13,260 nucleotides of DNA, taken from contig CAJUGT010000107.1 in the NCBI GenBank assembly GCA_910586435.1, positions 1-13,260 on the forward strand, given 5' to 3'. Shown in pieces: positions 5,595 to 12,794 of the stretch (within the stretch, counting starts at the first letter, position 1; the number at the start of each line of letters is the position of its first letter). Source of the DNA: an uncultured Acetatifactor sp. GTDB taxonomy: Bacteria > Bacillota > Clostridia > Lachnospirales > Lachnospiraceae. Made by a program: the position numbers and the translations under genes. The notes beneath the pieces were generated by a model that searched no databases, had not been told where the DNA came from, and saw only the letters and a list, made by a program, of their open reading frames with translations.

Positions 5595-6950
5595 TTAGTA
5601 ACCATATCTCTTCCTATATTTCATGAACATAAAAACGGACAATGCAAGCGCCATCAGTTCCGCCGCAGGCGTTGCCAGCCAGATTCCATTCACGCCAAAA
5701 ATAAGCGGAAGCACAATCATCGTAATCAGCATAAACACAAACGACCTTGAAAATGCCAGAACCGCTGAAACCACTCCGTTGGATAACGCAGTAAACATCC
5801 CACTGGCAAAAATATTAAAACCAATAAACAGAAGCGCTATGGTACATATCCTGTTTCCAGTCACTGCCAGATCATACACCGGATTGTCCGGGCGGGCAAA
5901 AACGGATACCAACGGCCTTGTCAGAAGAAAGGAAGCCGCAACCGTCACAAGGGAAATTCCCGCAATCACCTTCATACTCACTGCAATCAGCTTCTTCAGC
6001 TTTTCATGCGTTTGAATGTGCCCTTCCTTCAAACTGCGTTCCCCATAATAATAACTGAGCATGGGAGCCACGCCATAAGAATACCCTGTATAAAGAGAGC
6101 TTGCAAACATCAGCACATACATGATAATGGTCACTGCGGCCACCCCATCCTCACCCACATAGCGCAGCATCGTCCAGTTAAACATCATTGTAATAATCCC
6201 GGTAACGAGCGCAGTCGCCATCTCCGAACATCCATTTGCAGCTGCGTTTGCAAGAACTTTAAACCGAAACACGGGCTTCTTGAAATGCAGAAGGCTCTTT
6301 TTCTGGCTGAAAACGAACAATCCCGCAACCGCCGTCACAGAATACCCCAATCCTGTCGCAATCGCTGCTCCGCTGATTCCCATGTCAAATCCGGCAATCA
6401 GCACATAGTCCAGCACCATATTCAAGATACCGCCTGTCACAGAACAGACCAGGGAAAGATTGGCCTTTTCACTGGCAATCATGTAAAGCGTAAAATTATT
6501 CATCAGAAGAATCGGCACAGTAAATATCAGATACCGGCTTAAATATTCCACACAATATCCTTCTACATCCGCAGAGAGATTCATCCCTGCAAAAATACGG
6601 TCCATGGCTAAATATCCTGCCGCACACATGGCAATCCCCACAAGTACATTCACCAAAATCAGAGAAGTAAAGTCCTCCTTGGCTTCCTCAGCCTTCTGCT
6701 CCCCCATCTTTTTCATAATGACAGCGCTGCCACCAGTGGCAAGCATGGTGGATATGGCTGTCACAAGCTGAATAATGGGCGCCGTCAGATTGATTGCCGA
6801 GAGAGCGTTCGTCCCAATCAAATTTGATACAAACAGCCCATCTACCATTGTGTAAAAAGACATAAACACTGTCATTGCAATCGTAGGTACTGCAAATTTC
6901 AGGATATTTTTTAATGTTACAGGCTTTTCATATACATTTGTGTTTTCCAT
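5595..6950 (-). CDS. MATE-family multidrug efflux antiporter
   Basis: This 451-residue integral membrane protein with about 12 hydrophobic helices is of normal length for the MATE family. Such proteins export cationic drugs or metabolites in exchange for Na+ or H+. Two homologous halves are visible. The first opens LKNILKFAVPTIAMTVFMSFYTMVDGLFVSNLIG and contains the family-typical NLTAPIIQLVTAISTMLATGGS. The second begins near residue 230 and includes YSYGVAPMLSYYYGER. It resembles the MepA/NorM-like clostridial branch. GGAGG lies a few bases before ATG 6950. It is divergent from the MerR regulator at 7051 and is read from a MerR-type promoter in the shared gap, so drug-responsive activation by that regulator is the natural inference. 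No frameshift or missing segment was seen. Confidence 0.93.
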   Translation of the reverse strand: MENTNVYEKPVTLKNILKFAVPTIAMTVFMSFYTMVDGLFVSNLIGTNALSAINLTAPIIQLVTAISTMLATGGSAVIMKKMGEQKAEEAKEDFTSLILVNVLVGIAMCAAGYLAMDRIFAGMNLSADVEGYCVEYLSRYLIFTVPILLMNNFTLYMIASEKANLSLVCSVTGGILNMVLDYVLIAGFDMGISGAAIATGLGYSVTAVAGLFVFSQKKSLLHFKKPVFRFKVLANAAANGCSEMATALVTGIITMMFNWTMLRYVGEDGVAAVTIIMYVLMFASSLYTGYSYGVAPMLSYYYGERSLKEGHIQTHEKLKKLIAVSMKVIAGISLVTVAASFLLTRPLVSVFARPDNPVYDLAVTGNRICTIALLFIGFNIFASGMFTALSNGVVSAVLAFSRSFVFMLITMIVLPLIFGVNGIWLATPAAELMALALSVFMFMKYRKRYGY

Positions 6951-6967
6951 AAATTTTTCCTCCTATC

Positions 6968-6996
6968 TTGTATTTATTTCCTGTGAATGATATTAT
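6968..6996 (+). promoter_or_regulatory. Probable divergent promoter of the MerR gene
   Basis: TTGTAT (6968-6973), a 17-base spacer and TATTAT (6991-6996) form an ordinary promoter pointing to the regulator. Its -10 overlaps the opposing MATE -10. The start would fall at about 7003, inside the operator. The -35 match is modest. Confidence 0.5.
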
Positions 6997-7022
6997 AGAC
7001 CGTACAGTAACTGTTCGGTCAA
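6992..7022 (-). promoter_or_regulatory. MerR-type promoter of the MATE gene
   Basis: Reading towards the MATE gene, TTGACC (7022-7017) and TATAAT (6997-6992) are separated by exactly 19 bases. This over-long spacer is the hallmark of promoters that MerR-family activators open by twisting DNA. Both hexamers are near consensus, so the promoter should be weak only because of its spacing. The transcript would start at about 6985 and have a leader of about 35 bases. Confidence 0.85.
6998..7020. promoter_or_regulatory. Operator dyad for the MerR-family regulator
   Basis: GACCGTACAGT-A-ACTGTTCGGTC is a 23-bp inverted repeat with a single mismatched pair. It lies entirely between the -35 and -10 of the MATE promoter, where MerR dimers bind. 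It also covers the expected start of the regulator's own transcript, which would give autorepression. Confidence 0.85.
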
Positions 7023-7050
7023 TACAAAAATAAATTATTATGAGGTAACT

Positions 7051-7869
7051 ATGGATAAGAATGACAAACTTCTCACAATCGGCCAGTTCGCAGCCATGCA
7101 CGGCATCAATAAGAAAACCCTGATGTGGTATGACGAGATCGGGCTGTTCAAACCGGCTGTCATTAACCCTGAAAACGGATACCGCTGCTATAATTACCAT
7201 CAAAGCCCTGTCCTTGAAACCATCCTGCTGCTGCGGGAACTGAATGTCTCCATAAAAGAAATACAGGATTTCATGAAAAATCGGTCCGCAAGCAGCTTAA
7301 AATGTCTTCTGGAAGAAAAAATAGCGGGCCTTGACACGCAAATCACCCACTTGCAGGCAGTCCGGACAACTTTATGTACCTATCATCAGAATATGGACAC
7401 CCTGCTGACCATAGACTTATCCGAAATCAGTATTGTCGAAAAAAAGGAGCGCTGCCTGGTCACTGTAGACGTAGACCAAGATACCTCCTTTGAACAGGAA
7501 GTGGAACTCATCACAGCCGAGACCGAAAAATATCGGCTTGGCCGCCTCCACAAGGCCTCCTATGGCTCCATGATTTCCGTTGCTGACCTGTTAAACGGCA
7601 GCTTTGATAATTATTCCAAACTCTTTATCGAAATCCCGTTTCTCCCATACCACGCCGGACTGCATATCATGCCCAGCGGAAAATACCTGCGGGCTTTCCA
7701 CAAAGGGAAATGGGACGGAATTCCAAAGCGGTATCAGGAAATTCTTGATTACGCCAAAAAACACAAACTGAACCTGCACGGATTTTCCTACGAAATGGGC
7801 ATAAATGAAAATGTCATTGACCGGATTGAAGATTATATTGTGCAGATCGAAATCCCCATGGAAGGATAA
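7051..7869 (+). CDS. MerR-family regulator with GyrI-like effector domain
   Basis: This 272-residue transcription factor has the layout of BmrR/BltR-type multidrug sensors. The N-terminal winged helix-turn-helix is clear: LLTIGQFAAMHGINKKTLMWYDEIGLFKP (about 7-35), then NGYRCYNYHQSPVLETILLL and the helix REL-NVSIKEIQDFM. A coiled-coil dimer helix (about 85-120, LEEKIAGLDTQITHLQAVRT) leads to a C-terminal GyrI-like ligand domain (about 130-270), with LHIMPSGKYLRAFHKGKWDG and an ending YIVQIEIPM that is typical of that fold. GAGG lies 5 bases before ATG 7051. It is divergent from the MATE gene and should activate it when a drug-like ligand binds, through the 19-bp-spacer promoter between them. 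The ligand is unknown. Confidence 0.92.
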   Translation: MDKNDKLLTIGQFAAMHGINKKTLMWYDEIGLFKPAVINPENGYRCYNYHQSPVLETILLLRELNVSIKEIQDFMKNRSASSLKCLLEEKIAGLDTQITHLQAVRTTLCTYHQNMDTLLTIDLSEISIVEKKERCLVTVDVDQDTSFEQEVELITAETEKYRLGRLHKASYGSMISVADLLNGSFDNYSKLFIEIPFLPYHAGLHIMPSGKYLRAFHKGKWDGIPKRYQEILDYAKKHKLNLHGFSYEMGINENVIDRIEDYIVQIEIPMEG

Positions 7870-7881
7870 CCCAAATTCTGC

Positions 7882-7900
7882 CCCTGTGAATCAGGGTTCT
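7882..7900 (+). terminator. Weak hairpin after the MerR gene
   Basis: CCCTG (7882-7886) pairs with CAGGG (7892-7896), followed by TTCTTT. The stem is only 5 bp and the T tract is broken, so this is a marginal terminator for the regulator transcript. Confidence 0.35.
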
Positions 7901-7987
7901 TTCATAAAAACCTGTATTGTTTATCATCTACGTTTTGCAGGGACGGAAATACCGCTGGCATCCGCCTGAAGTCAATGAGCGACAAAA

Positions 7988-8098
7988 GGGGGCTGTCGCA
8001 TTAGGAAATTCTACAAAAGATACAGGATGTCAGGGTCATCAGGCATACCTGATGACCCTGACGCAAATGACCTCCGGCCGGGTCAGGACCGACAGCCC
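7988..8098. repeat. Nested inverted repeat, MITE-like or bidirectional terminator
   Basis: Outer arms GGGCTGTCG (7990-7998) and CGACAGCCC (8090-8098) enclose a perfect 15-bp hairpin, GTCAGGGTCATCAGG (8029-8043) with its complement (8048-8062), around the loop CATA. The outer arms resemble IS1182-type element ends (GGGGGCTGTCGCATTA), suggesting a small non-autonomous element of about 110 bp. It sits between the convergent MerR and ABC genes, 4 bases past the ABC stop codon. It may therefore also end the ABC transcript, although the T tract after the inner stem is poor (ATCCTGTATCTTTT). Confidence 0.6.
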
Positions 8099-8102
8099 AC
8101 AC

Positions 8103-9914
8103 CTATCCCAGCTCTGTCTGTGTCCTGTACATCCGGTCATACATCCCGTCCAGCGCCATCAGCTCCTCATGGGTTCCCTCTTCGGCTATTTTCCCATTTT
8201 CCAAAAGGATTATTTTATCTGAATCCCGAATGGTGGAAAGGCGATGGGCAATGATAACCGAAGTCCGGTTCTCGCAGATTTTCAGCAGAGCACGCCGGAT
8301 CTTCTGCTCGGTGACAGTATCCACAGAACTGGTGGCCTCATCCAGAATCAATATGGGCGCATTGGCGAAAACCGCCCTGGCAATGGTCAATAACTGCCGT
8401 TCTCCCTGGGACAGCTCCATGCCCCCGTGGGCAAGAACTGTATCATAGCCTTCCGGCAGACGCTCTATAAAGCTATCCGCCCCCACTATCCTTGCCGCCT
8501 CCCGCACTTTTTCCATGGAAGCCCCCGGATGCCCATAACAAATATTCTCTCTGACTGAAGAGGCAAACAGAGAAGTGTCCTGCAAAACCACCCCGAAGGC
8601 CTCCCGCAGGTCTTCCATACGATAATCCCGCAGATCCCGGCCATCCAAAAGGATACTTCCGGCAGATACATCATAAAACCTTGTCAGCAGATTAATCATT
8701 GTGGTCTTTCCTGAACCTGTGGCGCCCACGATAGCTGCCTGCGTGCCTGCCGGGATTTTGACTGAAATCCCTTTCAGCACTGGCTGCCCCGTCACATAGC
8801 CAAATTCTACATTGCGCAGTTCAATGTCACCCCTGGGCCTCTTTAAAGGAAGAGCCCCCTCCCTGTCAGGAGGCTCCGGCTGCTCATCCAGTATCTCAAA
8901 CACTCGCTCAGCCCCTGCCACAGCAGTCTGAAAATTATTATAGATGTTGGCAATCTCCACGAAAGGACGGGTAAACTGACGCACATAGAGAAGAAAGCTG
9001 GTAACAAGTCCAATGTCGGAAATCCTTCCGCCCACAAACAAAACCCCGCATAATACCGACATCGCTACATATAACAGATTGTTAATCACATTCATAAGGG
9101 GCATCAGGTAGCCGGAACAGATAAGCGCTTTGATGGAAATATCACACAGACCTTCATTTTTCTCCTCGAACTCACGCTCCATCTCCTCTTCCCGGCAGAA
9201 TGCTTTGACCACCGCCATCCCCGAAACACTTTCCTCCACCTGCCCGTTCAGTGCGCCCAGCTTTTTCTGCTGTGCCGAAAAAAGTTTTCTGGTATGCTTC
9301 GTGACAGTTTTGGTGAGCAAAAATATCAGCACTACGCCCACCAATGACACTATGGTGAGAAATGGACTTAAATATAACATCATTATGAAAATGCCCACCA
9401 CAGTAAAAATGTAAGTCAGCAGAAGTGTCAGTGAATTGGAAATGGTAGTGCTGATATTGTCCACATCATTTGTCAGACGGCTCATCAATTCCCCATGTTG
9501 ATGCTGATCAAAAAAGGCAAGGGGCAGTGTCCTGATATGGGCAAACAAAGTCCGCCGAATATGGTGTATCACCCGCTGTCCCATGGATGCCATGAAAAAC
9601 GCCTGTAAAAATCTCACCAGCCAGTCACTGAGATACAATCCTGTCAGACAACAGAGCACCCAAATCACCGCGTCACCGCTGCCTATGGCGGAAACCGCCT
9701 TTCCTGTCACATAGGGGGAAAGAATGGATGCGCCGGAGGCGAAAGCGGACAGCAGAAGTATCCACCCAAGCCCATTTCTCTGCCCCTTTGTCAGCCGCAA
9801 AAGCCTGCCCAGCGTCCCTTTCATATTCTTTGGTTTCACCACGGCCCCACCCCGCCCGGGGCGGGGTATCCCACTTAAATTTGTCGGCGGCACCGCCTGA
9901 TTTCTTTCAGCCAC
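8103..9914 (-). CDS. ABC exporter half B, canonical-site subunit
   Basis: This is a half-transporter of 603 residues: an N-terminal membrane domain of about six helices (about 45-330) fused to an ATPase. It pumps a substrate outward, together with the neighbouring half. ATPase motifs are Walker A GATGSGKT (about 397-404), Q-loop VVLQDTSLF (Gln 445), signature LSQGE (501-505), Walker B ILILDE with catalytic Glu 526, and H-loop His 557 in IIAHRLST. The signature departs from LSGGQ while the hydrolytic residues are intact, the pattern of the TM288/BmrD-type subunit. The start is GTG 9914, preceded by AAAGGGGGG. It overlaps the stop of half A by 8 nt (GTGGCTGA), so its translation is probably coupled. 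A longer frame reaching 9977 lies inside half A and is not needed. An unusual Pro/Gly-rich leader of about 25 residues precedes the first helix. Confidence 0.92.
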   Translation of the reverse strand: MAERNQAVPPTNLSGIPRPGRGGAVVKPKNMKGTLGRLLRLTKGQRNGLGWILLLSAFASGASILSPYVTGKAVSAIGSGDAVIWVLCCLTGLYLSDWLVRFLQAFFMASMGQRVIHHIRRTLFAHIRTLPLAFFDQHQHGELMSRLTNDVDNISTTISNSLTLLLTYIFTVVGIFIMMLYLSPFLTIVSLVGVVLIFLLTKTVTKHTRKLFSAQQKKLGALNGQVEESVSGMAVVKAFCREEEMEREFEEKNEGLCDISIKALICSGYLMPLMNVINNLLYVAMSVLCGVLFVGGRISDIGLVTSFLLYVRQFTRPFVEIANIYNNFQTAVAGAERVFEILDEQPEPPDREGALPLKRPRGDIELRNVEFGYVTGQPVLKGISVKIPAGTQAAIVGATGSGKTTMINLLTRFYDVSAGSILLDGRDLRDYRMEDLREAFGVVLQDTSLFASSVRENICYGHPGASMEKVREAARIVGADSFIERLPEGYDTVLAHGGMELSQGERQLLTIARAVFANAPILILDEATSSVDTVTEQKIRRALLKICENRTSVIIAHRLSTIRDSDKIILLENGKIAEEGTHEELMALDGMYDRMYRTQTELG

Positions 9915-11706
9915 AATAACCCCCCTTTCTACTTCTTCCGCAAATTTGACCAGAAATATTGCCGTTCCCGCCTCCAATCTGGGAATGATAAATATCCTGA
10001 TACGTTTTACAGGAAGCCATCAGTTCGTCATGGGTTCCATATCCCTGCACATAGCCATTGTCCATACACAAAACGCGATCCGTGCGCATCACTGTGGAAA
10101 TCCGCTGGCTGACCAACAGTACCGTGGCCCCGCCCCCCATGTCCCGCAGTCCTTTCAGCACATCTGATTCTGTCTGAGCATCCAGTGCGCTGGTACAATC
10201 ATCCAAAATCAGAATCTTTGGATTCCGTACCAGTGCCCGGGCAAGAGAGAGTCGCTGTTTCTGCCCTCCGGAAAGGTTTACACCCCCCTGCCCCAGCAGT
10301 GTGTCATATCCCTGTGGACTCTGTTCAATAAAAGAGGCTGCGCAGGCCGTTCCAGCTGCCCGGTATAATTCCTCATCCCGGGCATCTTCACATCCCCAGC
10401 GCAGGTTCTCACGGATTGTCCCCGAAAACAGCAGCGCTTTCTGAGGTACCACCGCAATGGCTGTGCGCAGCAGCTTCGTATCAATTTCTGTCACATCGCA
10501 CCCGTCAATCCACACCCTCCCTTCGGTGGCATCATACAGCCGGGGAATCAAATTCACAAAGGTAGTCTTTCCCGAACCTGTGGCGCCGATAATCCCTATG
10601 GTTTCCCCCGGCTGTATCTGTATATTTATATCATGGAGAGCTTCTTTTTTATGGGACATATCATTCCCCGGCAATCCGCGCTTTCCTGCGCCCCCATAGA
10701 CAAAGGACACATGCTCCATGCGGATATGCCCCTTTATCTCAGGCTTCAGAGGATTTGCAGGCATTTGCTGGGCAGGCATTTCCTCAAGCACCTCTTTTAT
10801 TCTTGCGGAAGATGCCGTTGCCCTTACCGCAACATTTAAGGTATTGGAAATCATCCCCACGGCGAACAGCACCTGTGTCATGTAATTGACGGAAGCCATA
10901 AGCCTGCCAAGCTCCGTCCCCTGGCTGCTCCCGGAAATCCACAGCAAAAGCACAATGCCAAAATTGACTGTCAGGCTGATGAGGGGTGAAAATACCGCCA
11001 TTGTCCGAAGCGCAGCAGTGTTTGCACGGGCAAATTCCAGGGAAACTTCCTCAAATTTTTCTCCCTCCTTTTCTTCCGCATGGAATGCCTTCACTACACG
11101 AACCGAAGAAAGGAATTCCCGTGTCACGCCATTCAGCCTATCAAGCCTCTTTTGCACCATGCCAAACCGGGGATAGCCAATGCGCATATTACCCAAAATA
11201 AGCACGGCCGCCACCATTAGGATACCAGCCATCACCGGGGCCTGTCTGGGTGTTTGGAGCAAAATCAAAACAACTGCGCCGATACAGGTAATGGGCGCTT
11301 TTACCATAATCCTCATAATCCCGTTGATAAACTCCTGCACCTGTACCACATCATTTGTGATTCGGGTAATGATGGACGCCGGGCGCAGACGATCTATATT
11401 TTCCATGGAAAGCAGCTGCACATTATGGTAAATGTCTCGGCGCAGTTCTTTCCCGATGGTCTGAGAAACACGGCTGGCAAAGCGATTCCGCATCACAGCG
11501 CAGGCTGCCCCTGTCATGGCAATCCCCAACATGCACAAGCCATAAAAAAGTATCTGTCTTATATTGGCATTTTGGATTCCTCTGTCCACAATCATGGACA
11601 TAAACGCAGGCTGAAAAAGATCCGCCATAGCTTCCATTGTCAGGAAAAGGGTGGAGAGCAGAAAAATACCCAAATGCCTTCTAATATAACACAATATCAA
11701 TTTCAT
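9907..11706 (-). CDS. ABC exporter half A, degenerate-site subunit
   Basis: This half-transporter of 599 residues has a membrane domain (about 10-300) and an ATPase (about 325-575). Motifs are Walker A GATGSGKT (374-381), Q-loop Gln 422, and a perfect signature LSGGQ (478-482). The catalytic Glu after Walker B is Asp 503 (ILILDDCTSALD), and the switch His is Gln 534 (LLVSQRIST). These replacements mark the degenerate-site partner of heterodimeric exporters of the TM287/288, BmrCD and LmrCD type: its Walker motifs would pair with the weak LSQGE of half B, while half B's full site uses this LSGGQ. An insertion of about 15 residues (GGAGKRGLPGNDMSHKKEA) lengthens the loop before Walker A. ATG 11706 overlaps the MarR stop as ATGA and has GGAGGAG just upstream. 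The C-terminus has a Gly-rich tail. Confidence 0.92.
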   Translation of the reverse strand: MKLILCYIRRHLGIFLLSTLFLTMEAMADLFQPAFMSMIVDRGIQNANIRQILFYGLCMLGIAMTGAACAVMRNRFASRVSQTIGKELRRDIYHNVQLLSMENIDRLRPASIITRITNDVVQVQEFINGIMRIMVKAPITCIGAVVLILLQTPRQAPVMAGILMVAAVLILGNMRIGYPRFGMVQKRLDRLNGVTREFLSSVRVVKAFHAEEKEGEKFEEVSLEFARANTAALRTMAVFSPLISLTVNFGIVLLLWISGSSQGTELGRLMASVNYMTQVLFAVGMISNTLNVAVRATASSARIKEVLEEMPAQQMPANPLKPEIKGHIRMEHVSFVYGGAGKRGLPGNDMSHKKEALHDINIQIQPGETIGIIGATGSGKTTFVNLIPRLYDATEGRVWIDGCDVTEIDTKLLRTAIAVVPQKALLFSGTIRENLRWGCEDARDEELYRAAGTACAASFIEQSPQGYDTLLGQGGVNLSGGQKQRLSLARALVRNPKILILDDCTSALDAQTESDVLKGLRDMGGGATVLLVSQRISTVMRTDRVLCMDNGYVQGYGTHDELMASCKTYQDIYHSQIGGGNGNISGQICGRSRKGGYCG

Positions 11707-12434
11707 GTTTCTTCTCCTCCCCCTTTATGCCCCTGGCTCCCTGGAGTCTTTTCGTCTCTTCTTCCATGTTCCCGGCTCCCCGAGGCCTTCTCAGCCTCAG
11801 TCCCTTGCCCCTGGCTTTCCGAGGCTCTCTCAGCCTCTGTCCCCTGTCCCTGGCTCCCTGAGGCCTTCTTAGCCTCAGTCCCTTGCCCCTGGCTTTCCGA
11901 GGCTCTCTCAGCCTCCGTCCCCTGTCCCTGACTCCCCGTAGCCTTCCCGTCCTCTGTCCCTTGTCCCTGTTTTCCCGATACCTCTTTGTATTCCCTGTTA
12001 TTGTTAAGACAAGATTCTCTGCAATGCGCAGTGAGTTTTTCCAACAAAGACAACAACTCTTCCCGCTCTGCCCGGGACAGTCCGCAGAGCAGTTCATTAT
12101 GCGCGCGCTTCCTTTCCTCTGCGGCAAGGAGAGCTTCCTTTCTCCCCTTTTCAGTCAGTTCAATATTAACAGTCCGACGATCATTTTCATTCTCCTGCCG
12201 CACAATCAGGCCCCCAGCCTCCATCTTTGACAGCACCTCACTTGCAGAGCCCGGCCGAATCCCCAGATATTCCGTCAGAGCTGTCTGCGTCACAGGTCCG
12301 CTTTTTAAGAGAACTGTCAGAATACGCTTCCGGCTGCCCTTCCCACCTGACACTCCCCGCAGGAAATGACTGATGTTGCGGAAATTCCAAATCAGCTTCC
12401 CTGTCATGTCATGTTCATGATACTCTGTAAACAT
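11703..12434 (-). CDS. MarR-family regulator with long repeat tail
   Basis: This 243-residue protein has a normal MarR core (about 1-147). Dimer helices at the N-terminus (HEHDMTGKLIWNFRNISHFLRG) are followed by a winged helix: PVTQTALTEYLGIRPGSASEVL for recognition, MEAGGLIVRQENENDRRTVNIELTEKG for the wing. A C-terminal helix SRAEREELLSLLEKLTAHCRE follows. MarR proteins usually repress their own operon until a ligand binds. From about residue 154 a tail of 90 residues is added, made of 13-residue units (QGQGTEAERAS-type), hydrophilic, charged and presumably disordered; ordinary MarR proteins end near 150. ATG 12434 is chosen because AAAGGAG lies 8 bases before it; an in-frame TTG at 12452 overlaps that site. 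It is the first gene of the operon and overlaps half A by 4 nt. Confidence 0.9.
   Translation of the reverse strand: MFTEYHEHDMTGKLIWNFRNISHFLRGVSGGKGSRKRILTVLLKSGPVTQTALTEYLGIRPGSASEVLSKMEAGGLIVRQENENDRRTVNIELTEKGRKEALLAAEERKRAHNELLCGLSRAEREELLSLLEKLTAHCRESCLNNNREYKEVSGKQGQGTEDGKATGSQGQGTEAERASESQGQGTEAKKASGSQGQGTEAERASESQGQGTEAEKASGSREHGRRDEKTPGSQGHKGGGEET
11706..11975 (-). repeat. 39-bp tandem repeat in the MarR tail
   Basis: Five well-kept units (11781-11975) and two degraded ones (11706-11780) each encode 13 residues around the core SQGQGTEAE. Units alternate between a Gly-Ser and a Glu-Ser start, so the best DNA match is at 78 bp. Copy-number change would keep the frame, and the array runs to the start of the exporter gene. 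Confidence 0.9.
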
Positions 12435-12520
12435 TCCTGTCGCTCCTTTCAACCACCCACAATACTGCTGAACAGACGAAACAAAACGTTATAAAGCAAA
12501 TCTCTCGTGTCCAAAACATT

Positions 12521-12528
12521 AGGTACCT
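12521..12528. promoter_or_regulatory. Palindrome at the MarR operon start, candidate operator
   Basis: AGGTACCT is a perfect 8-bp palindrome within a looser 12-bp dyad (TTAGGTACCTTA). It lies just downstream of the -10, at the expected transcription start. That is where a MarR autorepressor would bind, but it is short for the family. Confidence 0.4.
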
Positions 12529-12532
12529 TATC

Positions 12533-12561
12533 ATTTTATGCCGCCAAATGGAAAATGTCAA
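12533..12561 (-). promoter_or_regulatory. Promoter of the MarR-ABC-ABC operon
   Basis: Reading leftwards, TTGACA (12561-12556), a 17-base spacer and TAAAAT (12538-12533) form a near-consensus sigma-A-type promoter. It is about 100 bases before the MarR start. The strength of the hexamers suggests the operon relies on repression to stay off. Confidence 0.8.
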
Positions 12562-12576
12562 GAAACCTGAATATAA

Positions 12577-12728
12577 TTAAAAAAGCCTGCATATAAACGC
12601 AAAAAAAGCGCCACTACTCACGCCAACCTCAGTTGGCTTTAAGCATGGCTGCTTTTTAACTTTTTAGCGTTTTTCGGTTCCTTGTCCCCAGTCTCATATC
12701 ATTAAGATAACGGCTTTGGCTTTTTTAA
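12577..12728 (-). repeat. 152-bp nested inverted repeat, possible structured RNA or small element
   Basis: An outer perfect 11-bp pair, TTAAAAAAGCC (12577-12587) and GGCTTTTTTAA (12718-12728), encloses AAACGC/GCGTTT (12595-12600 and 12667-12672). Inside that is AAAAAGC/GCTTTTT (12603-12609 and 12651-12657) joined to GCCA/TGGC, and at the centre the hairpin GCCAAC-CTCA-GTTGGC (12622-12637). Both strands give a stem followed by a T run. The whole could be a small non-autonomous element, a structured RNA, or a bidirectional terminator isolating the MarR operon from the SUKH gene. I cannot match it to a named RNA family. Confidence 0.6.
12603..12657 (-). terminator. Terminator-like core of the nested repeat
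   Basis: On the minus strand, GCaGCCA, CTT and GCCAAC pair with GTTGGC, GAG and TGGCGC, and the stem runs straight into seven T residues. It would end the leftward transcript of the SUKH gene about 140 bases after its stop and protect the MarR promoter beyond. The plus strand has a similar T run (12653-12657). Confidence 0.55.
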
Positions 12729-12787
12729 CCTGGCGGCACCATGGCCTGCTGCCCCAGTCCTGCGCCGCCCGCAATGACCGCCGCTTC
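12725..12787 (-). pseudogene. Short GC-rich coding-like fragment ending in VPPG
   Basis: After the SUKH stop codon, a 20-codon frame reads EAAVIAGGAGLGQQAMVPPG and ends in TAA. It has no start codon and follows a TGA. Its Ala/Gly composition is that of a helix or linker from a larger protein, and its ending resembles that of the gene entering at the right edge. It may be a leftover piece of a toxin gene, or chance. Confidence 0.3.
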
Positions 12788-12794
12788 TCACAAT

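Noticed and set aside
9915..9977. Longer N-terminus for ABC half B starting at 9977
   Set aside because: These codons lie within the end of half A. GTG 9914 has a strong AAAGGGGGG site and the usual short coupled overlap.
11254..11931. Plus-strand frame with PWLSEALSASVPC-type repeats
   Set aside because: This is the antisense reading of the 39-bp repeat and of the ABC half A gene; it has no binding site.
11781..11975. Possible CRISPR-like array
   Set aside because: The units are contiguous 39-bp coding repeats with no unique spacers, in frame with the MarR gene.
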